64,000 nucleotides of DNA. Source: Monoglobus pectinilyticus. GTDB taxonomy: Bacteria; Bacillota; Clostridia; Monoglobales; Monoglobaceae. Below, piece after piece: positions 1-9,802 of the stretch. Within the stretch, counting starts at the first letter, position 1. Each line of letters opens with the position of its first letter. Position numbers and translations under genes: made by a program. The stretch is taken from NCBI RefSeq assembly GCF_002874775.1, contig NZ_CP020991.1:1183225-1247224 (forward strand). The letters run 5' to 3'. Under the pieces are notes generated by a model. The model worked only from the letters and a program-made list of their open reading frames with translations, did not search any database and was not told where the DNA came from.

Positions 1-2
1 CC

Positions 3-632
3 GCACTTAATTCAGGTTTTAAAATGGCAAAAGGCGAGTATTTAACATGGATAAGCCATGACAATATTTTGCTTCCGAAATTCATAGAAAAAATGGTACA
101 GGAACTTGATTATTATAAAGACGCCGCTATGGTTTACGGAAATATGAAATTGATTGACAAAAATGGAAACGTATTAAGAGGGAAAGGCTGGTATGAGTAT
201 CCGCCCATGAGCGGCAATGTAATACTTCCAACCGGAACGGATAATCTAAATATAACTGCCAATAATACTATTGGCGCGGCATTTATGTACAGAGCATCTG
301 TTGCGGATTTAATCGGCGAGTATTCAGACGATAGGTTTGGTATAGAAGATTATGACTACTGGATGAGAATAAATGAAATTTTCCCCATAAGGCATACTGA
401 GTTCTCAGAACCTCTTTATCTTTATCGATTTCATGACGATTCGCTGACTTCCAAAGACGAAGAGTTGGGAATAACACTGAACCGGCCTAAGCTCATGGAA
501 TTTGATGAACTCAGACGAAACTTCCTGCTTCTTCAAAATCAGAAGGACGCTTTAGATGGGAAAGAACTGCTTAAATCAAAGATTGATAAACTTAATTCAA
601 TAACTTTGGACGAGTTAAAAAAACTTTTATAA
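3..632 (+). CDS. Glycosyltransferase family 2, C-terminal part (5' truncated by window edge)
   Basis: Probable cytoplasmic or membrane-associated transferase that adds a sugar from a nucleotide-sugar donor to an envelope polysaccharide. The reading frame is open to the left edge, and the residues before the first ATG (position 24) read ALNSGFK. This completes the family 2 motif A-x-N-x-G-x-x-x-A-x-GEY, so the ATG at 24 is internal and the gene starts outside the window. Other visible motifs are TWISHDN at the usual DxD metal-site position and EDYDYWMRI, the acidic catalytic-base motif. Family membership is seen; acceptor and donor cannot be read. A gene-poor gap separates it from the glycogen operon, so it probably belongs to a cluster to the left. 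Confidence 0.85.
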   Translation, partial: ALNSGFKMAKGEYLTWISHDNILLPKFIEKMVQELDYYKDAAMVYGNMKLIDKNGNVLRGKGWYEYPPMSGNVILPTGTDNLNITANNTIGAAFMYRASVADLIGEYSDDRFGIEDYDYWMRINEIFPIRHTEFSEPLYLYRFHDDSLTSKDEELGITLNRPKLMEFDELRRNFLLLQNQKDALDGKELLKSKIDKLNSITLDELKKLL

Positions 633-938
633 CTATTTTGAAAATATTTGAAATTAATTTTTTTATTTGTACATATTTTAATTTAGGTCATAATATTATT
701 GATACAGAATTGTCAAATAATTTTTACTGTATTAAATATAAATTTCTGTTTAAAATCTCAAATTTTTTGTTGATTTTGGCAAAAGTTAAAAAAAAGTTTC
801 TCCAACCACAAGATATGACGTTTTTTGCTCATATTAAATAATATTATTTATCAATACGTACAAAAATGAAAAGTATATTTTGTGCAACTTTCTGAGCATT
901 TAAAATAGACAAAAATTTCTAATTATGATAAAATAAAC
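633..938. other. AT-rich intergenic stretch without a gene
   Basis: Very AT-rich spacer between the glycosyltransferase and the glycogen operon. A 67-codon open frame at 638-841 lacks a ribosome site and any recognisable motif, so it is taken as chance. No clear terminator hairpin is seen. Confidence 0.6.
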
Positions 939-967
939 TTGTATAAAATATATAATAATTCTATAAG
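939..967 (+). promoter_or_regulatory. Candidate promoter of the glg operon
   Basis: TTGTAT (939-944), 17 bases, TATAAG (962-967), about 47 bases before the glgB start. The surrounding DNA is so AT-rich that the match is only suggestive. Confidence 0.35.
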
Positions 968-1013
968 TATTGTTTTAATATGGAGCAGAATAAATTTTTA
1001 GGAGAACACAATT

Positions 1014-3074
1014 ATGAATGATTTTGACATTTACAAAAACGGAAAAAAGAGGGATGCCGGAACCTATATAGACGATGCTCCAATGTATTTGTTTAACCAG
1101 GGAGTAAACTACGAATCCTACCGTATGCTGGGAGCCCACAGGGGCAAGTCATTTTCCGGAAAAGACGGTTATTTGTTTGCTGTTTGGGCGCCTCATGCAA
1201 AAAGCGTATCCGTAGTTTGTGACGGAAACGGATGGGACAGAAACAAGGGCAGAATGTACAAACATATGGATTTTGGGATATGGGAAGTTTTTTTGGAAGG
1301 AATTGAACCGGGACAGTGCTATAAATATAGTATTGAAACATTCCGCGGAGATATATTTCTTAAATCAGACCCATACGCATTCTATAGCGAAGTCAGACCG
1401 GCCAACGCATCTATCACAACTGAACTTGACTATGAATGGAATGACAAAAAATGGATAGATAAACGGACAAAAACAGAGCCTTATGACAAACCTATAAACA
1501 TTTATGAAATGCACTTTTCATCATGGAAAACGCACGAGGACGGAAGCTATTTAACTTATACCGAAATGGCGGACGAACTTATTCCGTATGTGAAAAAGAT
1601 GGGCTACACGCATATTGAGGTTATGCCTCTCTCAGAATATCCGTTTGACGCATCATGGGGATACCAGGTTACAGGTTATTACAGCGCAAACAGCCGGTTT
1701 GGAAGACCTGAAGAACTCAAATACTTTATCGACAAATGCCATCAAAATGATATTGGGGTAATAATGGACTGGGTTCCGGCACATTTTCCGAAAGACGGCT
1801 TTGCCCTTGCCAAATTTGACGGCGAATGCCTGTTTGAACATCCTGACAGCAGGAGAGGCGAACATAAAGAATGGGGCACCTTAGTATTTGACTGGACAAA
1901 GACAGAAATTTGGTCATTTCTAATTTCCAACGCCTTATTTTGGCTGCAGGAATTCCATTTCGACGGCTTGAGAGTTGACGCCGTATCCAGCATGTTATAT
2001 CTTGATTATAACCGCAATGACGGAGAGTGGCTGCCAAACAAATACGGCGGAAAAGAGAATCTAGAAGCTATAGAATTCCTTCAAAAACTGAATATGGCAG
2101 TATTTGAACGCCTGCCGAACGTTATGATGATTGCAGAAGAATCAACCGCTTGGGGAGGAGTAACATCTCCGGTGAATAAAGGCGGTCTGGGATTTAACTT
2201 TAAATGGAATATGGGCTGGATGCACGATGTTCTTGACTATATGCAGTGCGACCCATACTTTAGGAAAGGAAACCACTATAAACTTACATTTCCGATGATG
2301 TACGCTTTTGCTGAAAATTATATTCTTGCACTTTCACACGATGAGGTTGTTCATGGAAAGCGCAGTCTGATTGACAAGATGTGGGGAACATATGAAGAAA
2401 AATTCAGCGAACTGAGACTATTATACGCCTATATGTATTCTCACCCCGGGAAAAAATTATTGTTTATGGGCGGTGAATTTGGTCAGTTTATAGAGTGGCG
2501 TTTTGCCGAACAGCTTGACTGGGGGCTTGAAGAATATGATAACCATAAAAAGATGTGGGAATATTCCACAGCTTTAGGACATTTTTATCAGGAACATCCT
2601 GCCTTCTTTGAAATTGAACGCGAGCTTTCAGGCGGCGAATGGGAAGGTTTTAAGTGGCTTAAAGCTCAAGATTGCGAAAACAGCGTTCTCGCTTATCTGA
2701 GACTTTCCAAAGACAAGAAAGACGAGATATTGGTCGCTATAAACTTTACTCCTATAGACCACGCTATTTACACTATAGGAGTACCTGAAAACGGTGATTA
2801 CAAAGTTGTATTAAACAGTAATGACAAAAAGTTTGGTGGGGATGGAAGCGGCAGTAAAACATATCATGCTAAAAAAATACCATGCGACGAGTTTGATTAT
2901 TCAATAGATATAACCTTGCCGGCGCTTACAGCACTTTATATACAAAAGCTGCCTCCAACTAAAAAGGTTAAGAAAGAAAAAGTTGTAGGCTTAGTTAAAA
3001 AACAGACGAGCGAAATAAAAACAATAGAAAATAAAACCAAAGCGCTTGCAGAAACAGAAAAATCTGAAAAATAA
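1014..3074 (+). CDS. glgB: 1,4-alpha-glucan branching enzyme
   Basis: Cuts alpha-1,4 chains and rejoins them as alpha-1,6 branches during glycogen synthesis; cytoplasmic. 686 residues. An N-terminal CBM48-type beta domain (about 40-125) is followed by a GH13 barrel. The nucleophile aspartate is D322 in [10 protein letters not shown], the acid/base glutamate E375 in IAEES, and the third acid D443 in SHDEVVHGK. The C-terminal beta domain ends in a Lys/Glu-rich tail of about 40 residues that is longer than usual and unlike the core. The start follows AGGAGAACAC. It is the first gene of glgB-glgC-glgD-glgA, all on one strand with gaps under 75 bases, so one transcript is likely. Confidence 0.97.
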   Translation: MNDFDIYKNGKKRDAGTYIDDAPMYLFNQGVNYESYRMLGAHRGKSFSGKDGYLFAVWAPHAKSVSVVCDGNGWDRNKGRMYKHMDFGIWEVFLEGIEPGQCYKYSIETFRGDIFLKSDPYAFYSEVRPANASITTELDYEWNDKKWIDKRTKTEPYDKPINIYEMHFSSWKTHEDGSYLTYTEMADELIPYVKKMGYTHIEVMPLSEYPFDASWGYQVTGYYSANSRFGRPEELKYFIDKCHQNDIGVIMDWVPAHFPKDGFALAKFDGECLFEHPDSRRGEHKEWGTLVFDWTKTEIWSFLISNALFWLQEFHFDGLRVDAVSSMLYLDYNRNDGEWLPNKYGGKENLEAIEFLQKLNMAVFERLPNVMMIAEESTAWGGVTSPVNKGGLGFNFKWNMGWMHDVLDYMQCDPYFRKGNHYKLTFPMMYAFAENYILALSHDEVVHGKRSLIDKMWGTYEEKFSELRLLYAYMYSHPGKKLLFMGGEFGQFIEWRFAEQLDWGLEEYDNHKKMWEYSTALGHFYQEHPAFFEIERELSGGEWEGFKWLKAQDCENSVLAYLRLSKDKKDEILVAINFTPIDHAIYTIGVPENGDYKVVLNSNDKKFGGDGSGSKTYHAKKIPCDEFDYSIDITLPALTALYIQKLPPTKKVKKEKVVGLVKKQTSEIKTIENKTKALAETEKSEK

Positions 3075-3132
3075 ATCTATATTTATTCTTGGAAGTAAAG
3101 CGAACGTTAATTGTAAAATAGGAGGAGATAAA

Positions 3133-4350
3133 ATGAGGTTAAAAGAATGTGTTGCTATGATTCTTGCCGGCGGACAGGGAAGCCGGCTCGGAATACTCAC
3201 TCAAAATGTAGCAAAACCCGCAGTACCATTTGGCGGTAAATATAGAATTATTGATTTTCCGCTCAGTAACTGTTCTCATTCGGGTATTGACACAGTGGGA
3301 GTTCTGACGCAGTATCAGCCCCTTGAGCTGAACACATATATTGCAAATGGACAGCCTTGGGATTTGGACCGTACTAACGGAGGTGTTTTTGTTCTTCCTC
3401 CATACACATCCGCAGAAAAGGGCGAATGGTATAAAGGAACAGCAAACGCAATATATCAAAATTTAGGGTTTATGGAACAGTTTAATCCTAAATATGTTAT
3501 TATTTTGTCGGGTGACCATATCTATAAAATGGATTATAATAAAATGCTGTCGGTGCACAAAAAGGCAAATGCTGACGCAACCATAGCAGTTATTGAAGTT
3601 CCATGGGATGAAGCTCCCAGATTTGGTATCATGAACACAAGCGACGATATGCAGATAGTTGAATTTGAGGAAAAACCAAAAGAGCCTAAAAGCAATTTGG
3701 CTTCTATGGGAGTTTATTGTTTCTCTTGGGATGTTCTTAAGAAATATTTAACAGAGGATGAAAACGACCCCGAATCAGAAAACGATTTTGGAAAAAATAT
3801 TATTCCTGCTATGCTTAATGACGGACTAAAGCTTATGGCTCACAGATTTGACGGATACTGGAAAGACGTTGGAACCATACAGAGCCTATGGGAAGCTAAT
3901 ATGGAACTTTTAGATGACCAGCCGGGTTGTGATTTGGATGATGATACATGGAAAATATTCAGCAGAAATCCTGTAAAGCCCCCTCAATATGTGGGCGAAA
4001 ACGGTTCTCTTAAGAATAGCTATACTACGGAGGGCTGTGAAATTTACGGCCGGGTTGAACATTCCATTTTGTTTGAAGGCGTAACTATCGGAGACGGGGC
4101 TGTTATTAAAGACTCTATTATCCTTCCGGGCGCGGCTGTTAAACCGGGCGCTGTTGTGAATAAATCAATTATTGGTTCAGACGCCGTAATAGGTGAAGAA
4201 GCCACAATAGGAAGCACTGCCGATAACGCAAACAAATCATTTTATAATACTAAAATATGCAGCGATGACATTACATTGATAGGACCAGGCATAGAGATAG
4301 GAGACAAGATTGAAATCGGCGTATGCTCAATGGTTACAGAAAATGTATAA
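3133..4350 (+). CDS. glgC: Glucose-1-phosphate adenylyltransferase, catalytic subunit
   Basis: Makes ADP-glucose from ATP and glucose-1-phosphate, the committed step of bacterial glycogen synthesis. The start chosen is the ATG at 3133 behind AGGAGGAGATAAA. An earlier in-frame ATG at 3046 would overlap glgB and adds 29 unrelated residues. 405 residues: an N-terminal Rossmann nucleotidyltransferase with [25 protein letters not shown] and [10 protein letters not shown], then a left-handed beta-helix of hexapeptide repeats at the C-terminus. The full pyrophosphorylase loop is present, unlike in the downstream GlgD, so this is the catalytic member of the pair. Confidence 0.97.
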   Translation: MRLKECVAMILAGGQGSRLGILTQNVAKPAVPFGGKYRIIDFPLSNCSHSGIDTVGVLTQYQPLELNTYIANGQPWDLDRTNGGVFVLPPYTSAEKGEWYKGTANAIYQNLGFMEQFNPKYVIILSGDHIYKMDYNKMLSVHKKANADATIAVIEVPWDEAPRFGIMNTSDDMQIVEFEEKPKEPKSNLASMGVYCFSWDVLKKYLTEDENDPESENDFGKNIIPAMLNDGLKLMAHRFDGYWKDVGTIQSLWEANMELLDDQPGCDLDDDTWKIFSRNPVKPPQYVGENGSLKNSYTTEGCEIYGRVEHSILFEGVTIGDGAVIKDSIILPGAAVKPGAVVNKSIIGSDAVIGEEATIGSTADNANKSFYNTKICSDDITLIGPGIEIGDKIEIGVCSMVTENV

Positions 4351-4399
4351 TCCGTGCATGAAGAAAAGTAGAAATAGAAATTTAGTAGAGGTGATATAG

Positions 4400-5533
4400 A
4401 TGAAAAACGATATGCTGGGCGTTATATTTTCTGAAAACCCGGAAGCCAGTATGGGCGAACTCACAAGTCTTAGAGCTCTTGCCGCTGTTCCGGTTGGAGG
4501 GAGATACAGAATTATAGATTTCATATTATCAAATATGGTAAATTCGGGAATAATAAAAGTGGGGATTACAACTCCTGTTAATTATCAGTCGCTTACCGAC
4601 CATTTAGGCACCGGAAAAGCGTGGGATATGGACAGAAAGGACGACGGTCTCTACATACTGCCGCCGAAAGACACCGGTGAGTCAGGTATTGAAACACACG
4701 GCGGTGTGGATATATTACATGGTATTTCTTCATTTTTAGCTAAAAGTAACCAGGAATATATTCTTGTTTCTGATTGTAATACAATCTGTAATATAGACTT
4801 CGACATGGTTCTTGAAGAACATTTAAAAAATGAAGCTGATTTTACACTGGTTTATACAAAAGCTAAACATTTGAGCGCTAAAGATGTAAAAAAACATATT
4901 TTGCTCGATATCAATGATGAAAAAATTGTTACTGACATGCACGTTTATCCAAGCAAACAAAAGACAGACTGTTCATATATGCATATGTTTATAACCAGAC
5001 GCGAATTGCTTATGGATATGGTAGAATATGCAGTCACACACGGAAGACATACAATTTCCAAAGACATATTGCTTACGGCTGTTTCCAAAGGTTTAAAAGT
5101 TTCTACATATGAGTTCAGCGGCTATAAAAAGAAGATTGACAGTATACAATCCTATTACTGTTTTAATCTGGACCTTCTTAAAAAGGATATACGAGATGAA
5201 TTGTTTGGTCTAAACACAAACAATCCTATCTTTACAAAAATAAAAGACACCGTTCCAACTAAATATTCTAAATCCGCAGAAATAACGAACTCATTTATAG
5301 CGGATGGATGTAAGATAGAAGGAACGGTTAAGAACAGTATTTTGTTCCGCGGTGTTCACGTCGCAAAAGGCGCCACTGTTGAAAACTGCATTCTTATGCA
5401 GAACTCTGAGATAATGGAAAACTGTCTCCTGGAAAACGTCATATTTGACAAGGGTGTAATCCTGAGAAGCGGTAAGAAACTTGTGGGTCAAGATACATAT
5501 CCAATGGTAATCGGTAAAGAAATTATAGTGTAA
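4400..5533 (+). CDS. glgD: GlgD-type regulatory subunit of ADP-glucose pyrophosphorylase
   Basis: Paralogue of GlgC, 377 residues, with a good ribosome site (GAGGTGAT). The fold is retained, as shown by VGGRYRIIDFILSNMVNSGI and a C-terminal beta-helix. The glycine-rich GGxGxRL loop is replaced by SENPEASMGEL, and the SGDH motif by SDCNT, so it is probably not catalytic. In Firmicutes GlgC and GlgD form heterotetramers in which GlgD raises activity. Its position straight after glgC fits that role. The loss of catalytic motifs is seen directly; the regulatory role is known from the family. Confidence 0.94.
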   Translation: MKNDMLGVIFSENPEASMGELTSLRALAAVPVGGRYRIIDFILSNMVNSGIIKVGITTPVNYQSLTDHLGTGKAWDMDRKDDGLYILPPKDTGESGIETHGGVDILHGISSFLAKSNQEYILVSDCNTICNIDFDMVLEEHLKNEADFTLVYTKAKHLSAKDVKKHILLDINDEKIVTDMHVYPSKQKTDCSYMHMFITRRELLMDMVEYAVTHGRHTISKDILLTAVSKGLKVSTYEFSGYKKKIDSIQSYYCFNLDLLKKDIRDELFGLNTNNPIFTKIKDTVPTKYSKSAEITNSFIADGCKIEGTVKNSILFRGVHVAKGATVENCILMQNSEIMENCLLENVIFDKGVILRSGKKLVGQDTYPMVIGKEIIV

Positions 5534-5604
5534 TTATTAACTCACTTTTTTTATAAACGGTTAATGTTACTGAAGAAAAGCTTAGTGAAAGGATGTGTTT
5601 TCAA

Positions 5605-7038
5605 ATGAGTAAAATATTTATGGTTTCATCAGAAGTTTCCCCGTTTGCAAAGACAGGCGGCTTAGGAGATGTTGTTGGTTCCCTGCCGTCAGCACTCGGA
5701 AAGCTGGGAGATGATATCAGGGTTGTAATGCCCAAATACGGCTGTATTCCTCATGAATATCTGGAACAAATGGAGTTTAAGTTTTTTATATATATACCGC
5801 TCGGATGGAGAAGAAAATACTGCGGAGTATTTGAGCTTGAAAAAGACGGCGTTATATATTACTTTATCGACAACGAATATTATTTCGGCGACCCTTATCT
5901 ATACAAGTGGAACGACCTCGAAAGATTTGCATTTTTTGACAAAGCAGCGCTGGAAATATTAAAACATCTTGACTGGAAGCCTGATATCATACACTGCCAT
6001 GACTGGCAGACCGGTATGGTGCCTGTTCTGCTTAACGCATATTATAATAAAGACACGTTTTATCAGGGAATAAAAACTGTATTTACTATTCATAACCTGC
6101 GCTATCAGGGAATTTACTCTATTGACATCGTTTCGGATTTCTTCTCACTTAACCGTGACTTTTTTACAGCTGATAAATTGGAGTTTCATGGCTGTGCGAA
6201 TTTACTAAAAGGCGGTATAGTTTATTCCGACTATATCACTACTGTAAGTCCGACATATGCGTCAGAAATACAAACCCCGATGGGCGGCGAAAAGCTTGAC
6301 GGATTATTATCTGCAAGATCACAGTCTTTGTATGGTATTTTAAACGGTATAGATTACAATGTTTATAATCCTAAAACGGACAAATATATATTTGAGAATT
6401 ATGATGCAAGAAACGTTGTAAATAAAAAAAGAGAAAACAAGATGAAGCTGCAGCAACAGCTTGGATTGACCGTAGACGGCGAAAAAGTAATGATTGGTAT
6501 CATATCAAGGCTTGTTGACCAAAAAGGTTTTGATATAATAGCAGAGGCAATGGGCGAGCTAATGAATATGGATATTCAGTTGGTTGTTGTGGGAACCGGA
6601 GAAGCAAAGTATGAAAATCTGTTTAGACATAATGCGTGGTGCAATTCACAAAAAATGTCTGCTAATATAATGTTCAGCAATGAGCTGGCACACAAAGTAT
6701 ATGCTTCATGCGATATATTCCTAATGCCGTCAATGTTTGAGCCTTGCGGTCTCAGTCAAATGATTTCACTTGCATATGGAACAATTCCTGTAGTTCGTGA
6801 AACCGGGGGATTGAAGGATTCAATTATGCCGTATAATGAATTCACCGGAGAGGGAAACGGATTTAGTTTCTATCCGTATACTGCTCATGATATGATGTAT
6901 ACATTAAGATATGCCATTAAAATTTTCAGTGATAAAAAAGCCTGGACCGATTTAATTAAAAATGCTATGAGACAAGATTTTTCATGGAACGAATCGGCAA
7001 AGAAATATCAGGATATGTATAATAGGCTGCTAGGTTAA
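5605..7038 (+). CDS. glgA: Glycogen synthase (ADP-glucose)
   Basis: Extends alpha-1,4-glucan with ADP-glucose; GT5 family, GT-B fold. The start is placed at the ATG at 5605, giving MSKIFMVSSEV like other GlgA proteins. The ATG at 5593 overlaps the ribosome site GAAAGGATG and adds only four residues. 477 residues. KTGGLGDVVGSLP near the N-terminus binds the donor phosphate. HDWQT, TIHNLRYQG and the C-terminal MFEPCGLSQM with ETGGLKDSI are the usual catalytic and donor-site motifs. Last gene of the glycogen operon, followed by a terminator-like hairpin. Confidence 0.97.
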   Translation: MSKIFMVSSEVSPFAKTGGLGDVVGSLPSALGKLGDDIRVVMPKYGCIPHEYLEQMEFKFFIYIPLGWRRKYCGVFELEKDGVIYYFIDNEYYFGDPYLYKWNDLERFAFFDKAALEILKHLDWKPDIIHCHDWQTGMVPVLLNAYYNKDTFYQGIKTVFTIHNLRYQGIYSIDIVSDFFSLNRDFFTADKLEFHGCANLLKGGIVYSDYITTVSPTYASEIQTPMGGEKLDGLLSARSQSLYGILNGIDYNVYNPKTDKYIFENYDARNVVNKKRENKMKLQQQLGLTVDGEKVMIGIISRLVDQKGFDIIAEAMGELMNMDIQLVVVGTGEAKYENLFRHNAWCNSQKMSANIMFSNELAHKVYASCDIFLMPSMFEPCGLSQMISLAYGTIPVVRETGGLKDSIMPYNEFTGEGNGFSFYPYTAHDMMYTLRYAIKIFSDKKAWTDLIKNAMRQDFSWNESAKKYQDMYNRLLG

Positions 7039-7060
7039 TTTTTGATTTAAAATCTATTTT

Positions 7061-7094
7061 AAGCCCGTAAGAATCAATTTATTCTTACGGGCTT
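7061..7094 (+). terminator. Terminator-like hairpin after glgA
   Basis: A perfect 14-bp stem (AAGCCCGTAAGAAT pairing with ATTCTTACGGGCTT) with a six-base loop, 22 bases after the glgA stop. The following T-tract is weak, so termination efficiency is uncertain. Confidence 0.65.
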
Positions 7095-7319
7095 AGTATT
7101 ATATAAAAATATAATATAAAATTTATTATAATAATGTTTTAATATATTAGTCTAAATTATTAAAAATTATAAATTTATTTTTTTCTAATTGTTTTTTGAA
7201 AATAATAAAATATAATTATTAATATGTTTAATAATTAAACAGCTACCTTACATTAAATAAAATTTCTTTTATTGTATATAACCTTTATATTAACATATTT
7301 TTATAACTTTATCTAAATT

Positions 7320-8007
7320 AATTCTGTTATCCATGACTGCGCACCTAACGAGGCGTCTGCCGCCGCCCTGCCGATGTTTGCTGAAAATTATCTTATTTTT
7401 TTATAGTTCTCAATTTTAATTATATCATTTTTTCTTTTTACTCCTATCCATTTAAAATGGAGCTAGTAATTTTCACTAGAAAACAGTCTCATATATTTAT
7501 TATTTATTGATTATGATTTTACCTAAATAATTCTGTTATCCATGACTGCGCACCTAACGAGGCGTCTGCCGCCGCCCTACCGATGTTTGCTGAAAATTAT
7601 CTTATTTTTTATAGTTCTCAGTTTTAATTATATCATTTTTTTTTTTACTACTATCCATTTAAAACGGAGCTGATAATTTTCGCTAGAAATCGAAATCACT
7701 CTTATATATTTTTTCTTATCGTTTATGATTTTACCTAATAATTCTGTTATCCATGACTGCGCACCTAACGAGGCGTCTGCTGCCGCCCTGCCGATGTTTG
7801 CTGAAAATTATCTTATTTTTTATAGTTTTCCTTTTTAATTATATTATTTTTTTTATTACTATTCATTTAAAACAGAGCTGCTAATGTTCGCTAGAAATCA
7901 CTCTTATATATTTTTTCTTATCGTTTATAATTTTACCTAATAATTTTACTATCCATGACTGCGCACCTAACGAGGCGTCTGTCGCCGCCCTGCCGATGTT
8001 TGCTAAA
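7320..8007. repeat. Family A hairpin repeat, four direct copies (7320-7398, 7529-7608, 7740-7818, 7943-8007)
   Basis: Four near-identical GC-rich units of about 65-80 bp lie at roughly 205-bp spacing in AT-rich DNA. Core: GCGCACCTAACGAGGCG, a short variable arm, then CCCTGCCGATGTTTGC and AAAATTATCTTATTTTT. Linkers between units are also related (TTTATGATTTTACCTAA and similar). No open reading frame crosses them. The core can form a short GGCG/CGCC stem. The same flanks recur at 36.6, 38.6 and 62.6 kb, so this is a dispersed family, not a local duplication. Confidence 0.9.
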
Positions 8008-8144
8008 AAAACTTTATTATTATTTTTATAATTATTAATTTGTTTATATTAGATGTTTAATTACATAAATAATATTTAATAATTATAGGTGTATAACCAA
8101 AATTGTTACTAAATATAATTAATTAGTAAAAATAAAATGTTTTT

Positions 8145-8208
8145 AGTAAACATCGGCAGGGCGGCGGCAGACGCCTCGTTAGGTGCGCAGTCATGGATAA
8201 CAGAATTA
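8145..8208. repeat. Family A hairpin repeat, inverted copy
   Basis: Reverse complement of the 7.3-8.0 kb units: AAACATCGGCAGGGCGG through TTAGGTGCGCAGTCATGG to AACAGAATT. The adjacent linker (8209-8248) is also the inverse of the linker near 7490-7530. The block therefore has direct copies facing an inverted one, and could fold into a very long hairpin. Confidence 0.88.
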
Positions 8209-8255
8209 TAAGGTAAAATCATAATCAATAAATAATAAATATATTAAGATTATAT

Positions 8256-8315
8256 CAGCAAATATCGGTAAAGCACCGATAGGTACCTCTTTAGGTGCTC
8301 AGTCTCAGAAAACAG
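8256..8315. repeat. Divergent family A-like repeat with an ATCGGT/ACCGAT stem
   Basis: Keeps the flanks CAGCAAATATCGG and TTTAGGTGCTCAG, but the central arm is different. ATCGGT (8264-8269) pairs exactly with ACCGAT (8275-8280), followed by the palindrome AGGTACCT. Same orientation as the 8145 copy. Confidence 0.75.
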
Positions 8316-8370
8316 AAATAGCTTATGTAAAACCATAATAAATTAATTTCAAAGATATTAAAATTGTTTT

Positions 8371-8430
8371 CAGCAAACATCGGAAGAGCTCCGATAGGTA
8401 CCTCTTTAAGTGCGTAGTCTCAAAAAGCAG
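8371..8430. repeat. Divergent family A-like repeat with an ATCGGA/TCCGAT stem
   Basis: Sister of the 8256 copy: ATCGGA (8379-8384) pairs with TCCGAT (8390-8395), again followed by AGGTACCT and then TTAAGTGCGTAG. Relative to the 8256 copy both stem arms carry the matching change (T-A to A-T), so pairing is kept. Confidence 0.75.
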
Positions 8431-8498
8431 AAAATAATGTATATAAACTTTAATAATCTACAACATTAATTAAAGCTCTAATTTAATATATTTACAAA

Positions 8499-8526
8499 TT
8501 GACAAAAAAAGTATAAAATATAATCT
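8499..8526 (+). promoter_or_regulatory. Promoter of the cupin gene, very close to its start codon
   Basis: TTGACA (8499-8504), 16 bases, TAATCT (8521-8526); an overlapping TATAAT lies at 8519-8524. The predicted transcript start falls at or within a few bases of the ATG at 8533. Confidence 0.5.
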
Positions 8527-8532
8527 ATTAAT

Positions 8533-8859
8533 ATGAGAGGATTTGGTAGTATAGAAAATTTATTTGACCGGCCAACATATAAGTTTGAAAATGAAATAGT
8601 TAATACTCTATTAAACAGTACAAACATTAGAATAGAAAAAATAATATCAGACGGCCATACAACCGGGTGGTATGACCAAGATCAGGATGAGTTTGTTTGT
8701 CTTCTTACCGGATATGCAGAATTAGAAATATTGAGCGATGATGGAGATTTAAATATTCTTAAACTATCTCCGGGTGATAATATTCTTATAAAGAAACATA
8801 CAAAACATAGAGTAATTAAAACCACAAAATGCAATTGGCTTTGTATATTTTTTAATTAA
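8533..8859 (+). CDS. Small cupin-domain protein
   Basis: 108 residues forming a single cupin barrel. GHTTGWYDQDQDEFVCLLTGYAELEI and PGDNILIKKHTKHRV match cupin motifs 1 and 2, with His/Gln/Glu/His positions that usually bind a metal. Substrate unknown. There is no ribosome site ahead of the ATG, and the promoter lies immediately upstream, so translation may be leaderless. An AGAGGA within the first codons could serve a non-standard later start, but no in-frame ATG/GTG/TTG follows it closely. It ends 17 bases before dtd and is probably co-transcribed with it. Confidence 0.85.
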   Translation: MRGFGSIENLFDRPTYKFENEIVNTLLNSTNIRIEKIISDGHTTGWYDQDQDEFVCLLTGYAELEILSDDGDLNILKLSPGDNILIKKHTKHRVIKTTKCNWLCIFFN

Positions 8860-8876
8860 CAGAAGGAGCAAATAAA

Positions 8877-9326
8877 ATGAAAATAGTTTTACAACGGGTA
8901 TCAAAAGCTAGTGTATCCGTAGAAGATAAGATAACAGGCAAGATAGAAAACGGATATTTGGCGCTTTTGGGAATTTCTGATAACGACGATAAAGAAAAAG
9001 CTGAAAAAGCAGTTGATAAAATATCAAAGCTGAGAATATTTCCGGATAGTAATGGTAAAACAAATTTATCATCAATAGAGATAGATGGGGAACTGCTTGT
9101 TGTTTCACAATTTACATTATACGCTGACTGCAAAAAGGGTAACAGACCAAGTTTTATAAACGCAGGTTCACCATCTCATGCCGAAAAAATATATAATTAT
9201 TTTATTGAATATGCAAAACAGAAATTTAAGAAAGTTGAATCCGGAATTTTTGGAGCCGACATGAAGGTAGAATTAATTAATGATGGTCCATTTACTCTAA
9301 TTTTGGAAGATGGAAACGGATTATAA
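8877..9326 (+). CDS. dtd: D-aminoacyl-tRNA deacylase
   Basis: Hydrolyses D-amino acids (D-Tyr and others) from mischarged tRNA; cytoplasmic homodimer. 149 residues, the normal length. The two signature motifs are present: SQFTLYADCKKGNRPSF (SQFTL carries the chiral-proofreading residues) and the C-terminal NDGPFTLIL, equivalent to the NxGPVT motif. The start follows AGAAGGAGCAAATAAA. No clear terminator is seen after it. Confidence 0.96.
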   Translation: MKIVLQRVSKASVSVEDKITGKIENGYLALLGISDNDDKEKAEKAVDKISKLRIFPDSNGKTNLSSIEIDGELLVVSQFTLYADCKKGNRPSFINAGSPSHAEKIYNYFIEYAKQKFKKVESGIFGADMKVELINDGPFTLILEDGNGL

Positions 9327-9757
9327 AATAATATGTTTCTATATAATATAACTTAATAATTATTGTATGACATTTATTTCTCTATAATAATATAAGTTTT
9401 TATTAAATAATAATTTAAATGATGGTATATACATTATGAATTTTAAGTAGCAATTATTAAAAATAAAGTTAGTTTACTTATTATAGTATGGACAAATGAT
9501 AAAAATCCAGTTGATACATCTGGTAAACAAATTAAGAATAAAACTAAAATATAAGTTATAAAAATGTAGAAAATTATTTTAAATCAAAATTCAAGCAGGT
9601 GAAATATGAATAGCAAATTATCATGTAATTGAGATTCTGATATAAATGTTTTTTTATTAAATGATATATTTTCGACCCTTAACCTTTTTACTATTACTAT
9701 GATTTCTTCTAAAAGTTTTGTTAATAAATTTTTTTATACCATAACTCATCAAACAAA
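9327..9757. other. AT-rich intergenic stretch without a gene
   Basis: Between the convergent dtd and ribosomal protein genes. No reading frame with a ribosome site, no RNA gene and no repeat recognised. The only feature at its right end is the rplL terminator. Confidence 0.6.
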
Positions 9758-9758
9758 A

Positions 9759-9784
9759 ACCGCTGTGATTAATTTCACAGCGGT
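9759..9784 (-). terminator. Rho-independent terminator of the rplJL operon
   Basis: ACCGCTGTGA (9759-9768) pairs with TCACAGCGGT (9775-9784). Read on the minus strand the stem is followed by GTTTTTGTTT, 19 bases beyond the rplL stop. Confidence 0.88.
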
Positions 9785-9802
9785 ATAAACTTAATTTTTT
9801 AA

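Noticed and set aside
638-841. 67-codon ORF after the glycosyltransferase
   Set aside because: No ribosome site, composition explained by AT bias, no motif.
3046-3132. N-terminal extension of GlgC
   Set aside because: It overlaps the end of glgB and is followed by a strong ribosome site and the canonical start at 3133.
7320-8430. CRISPR array
   Set aside because: Repeats are 60-80 bp at about 205-bp spacing, the linkers are themselves related, and no cas gene is present.
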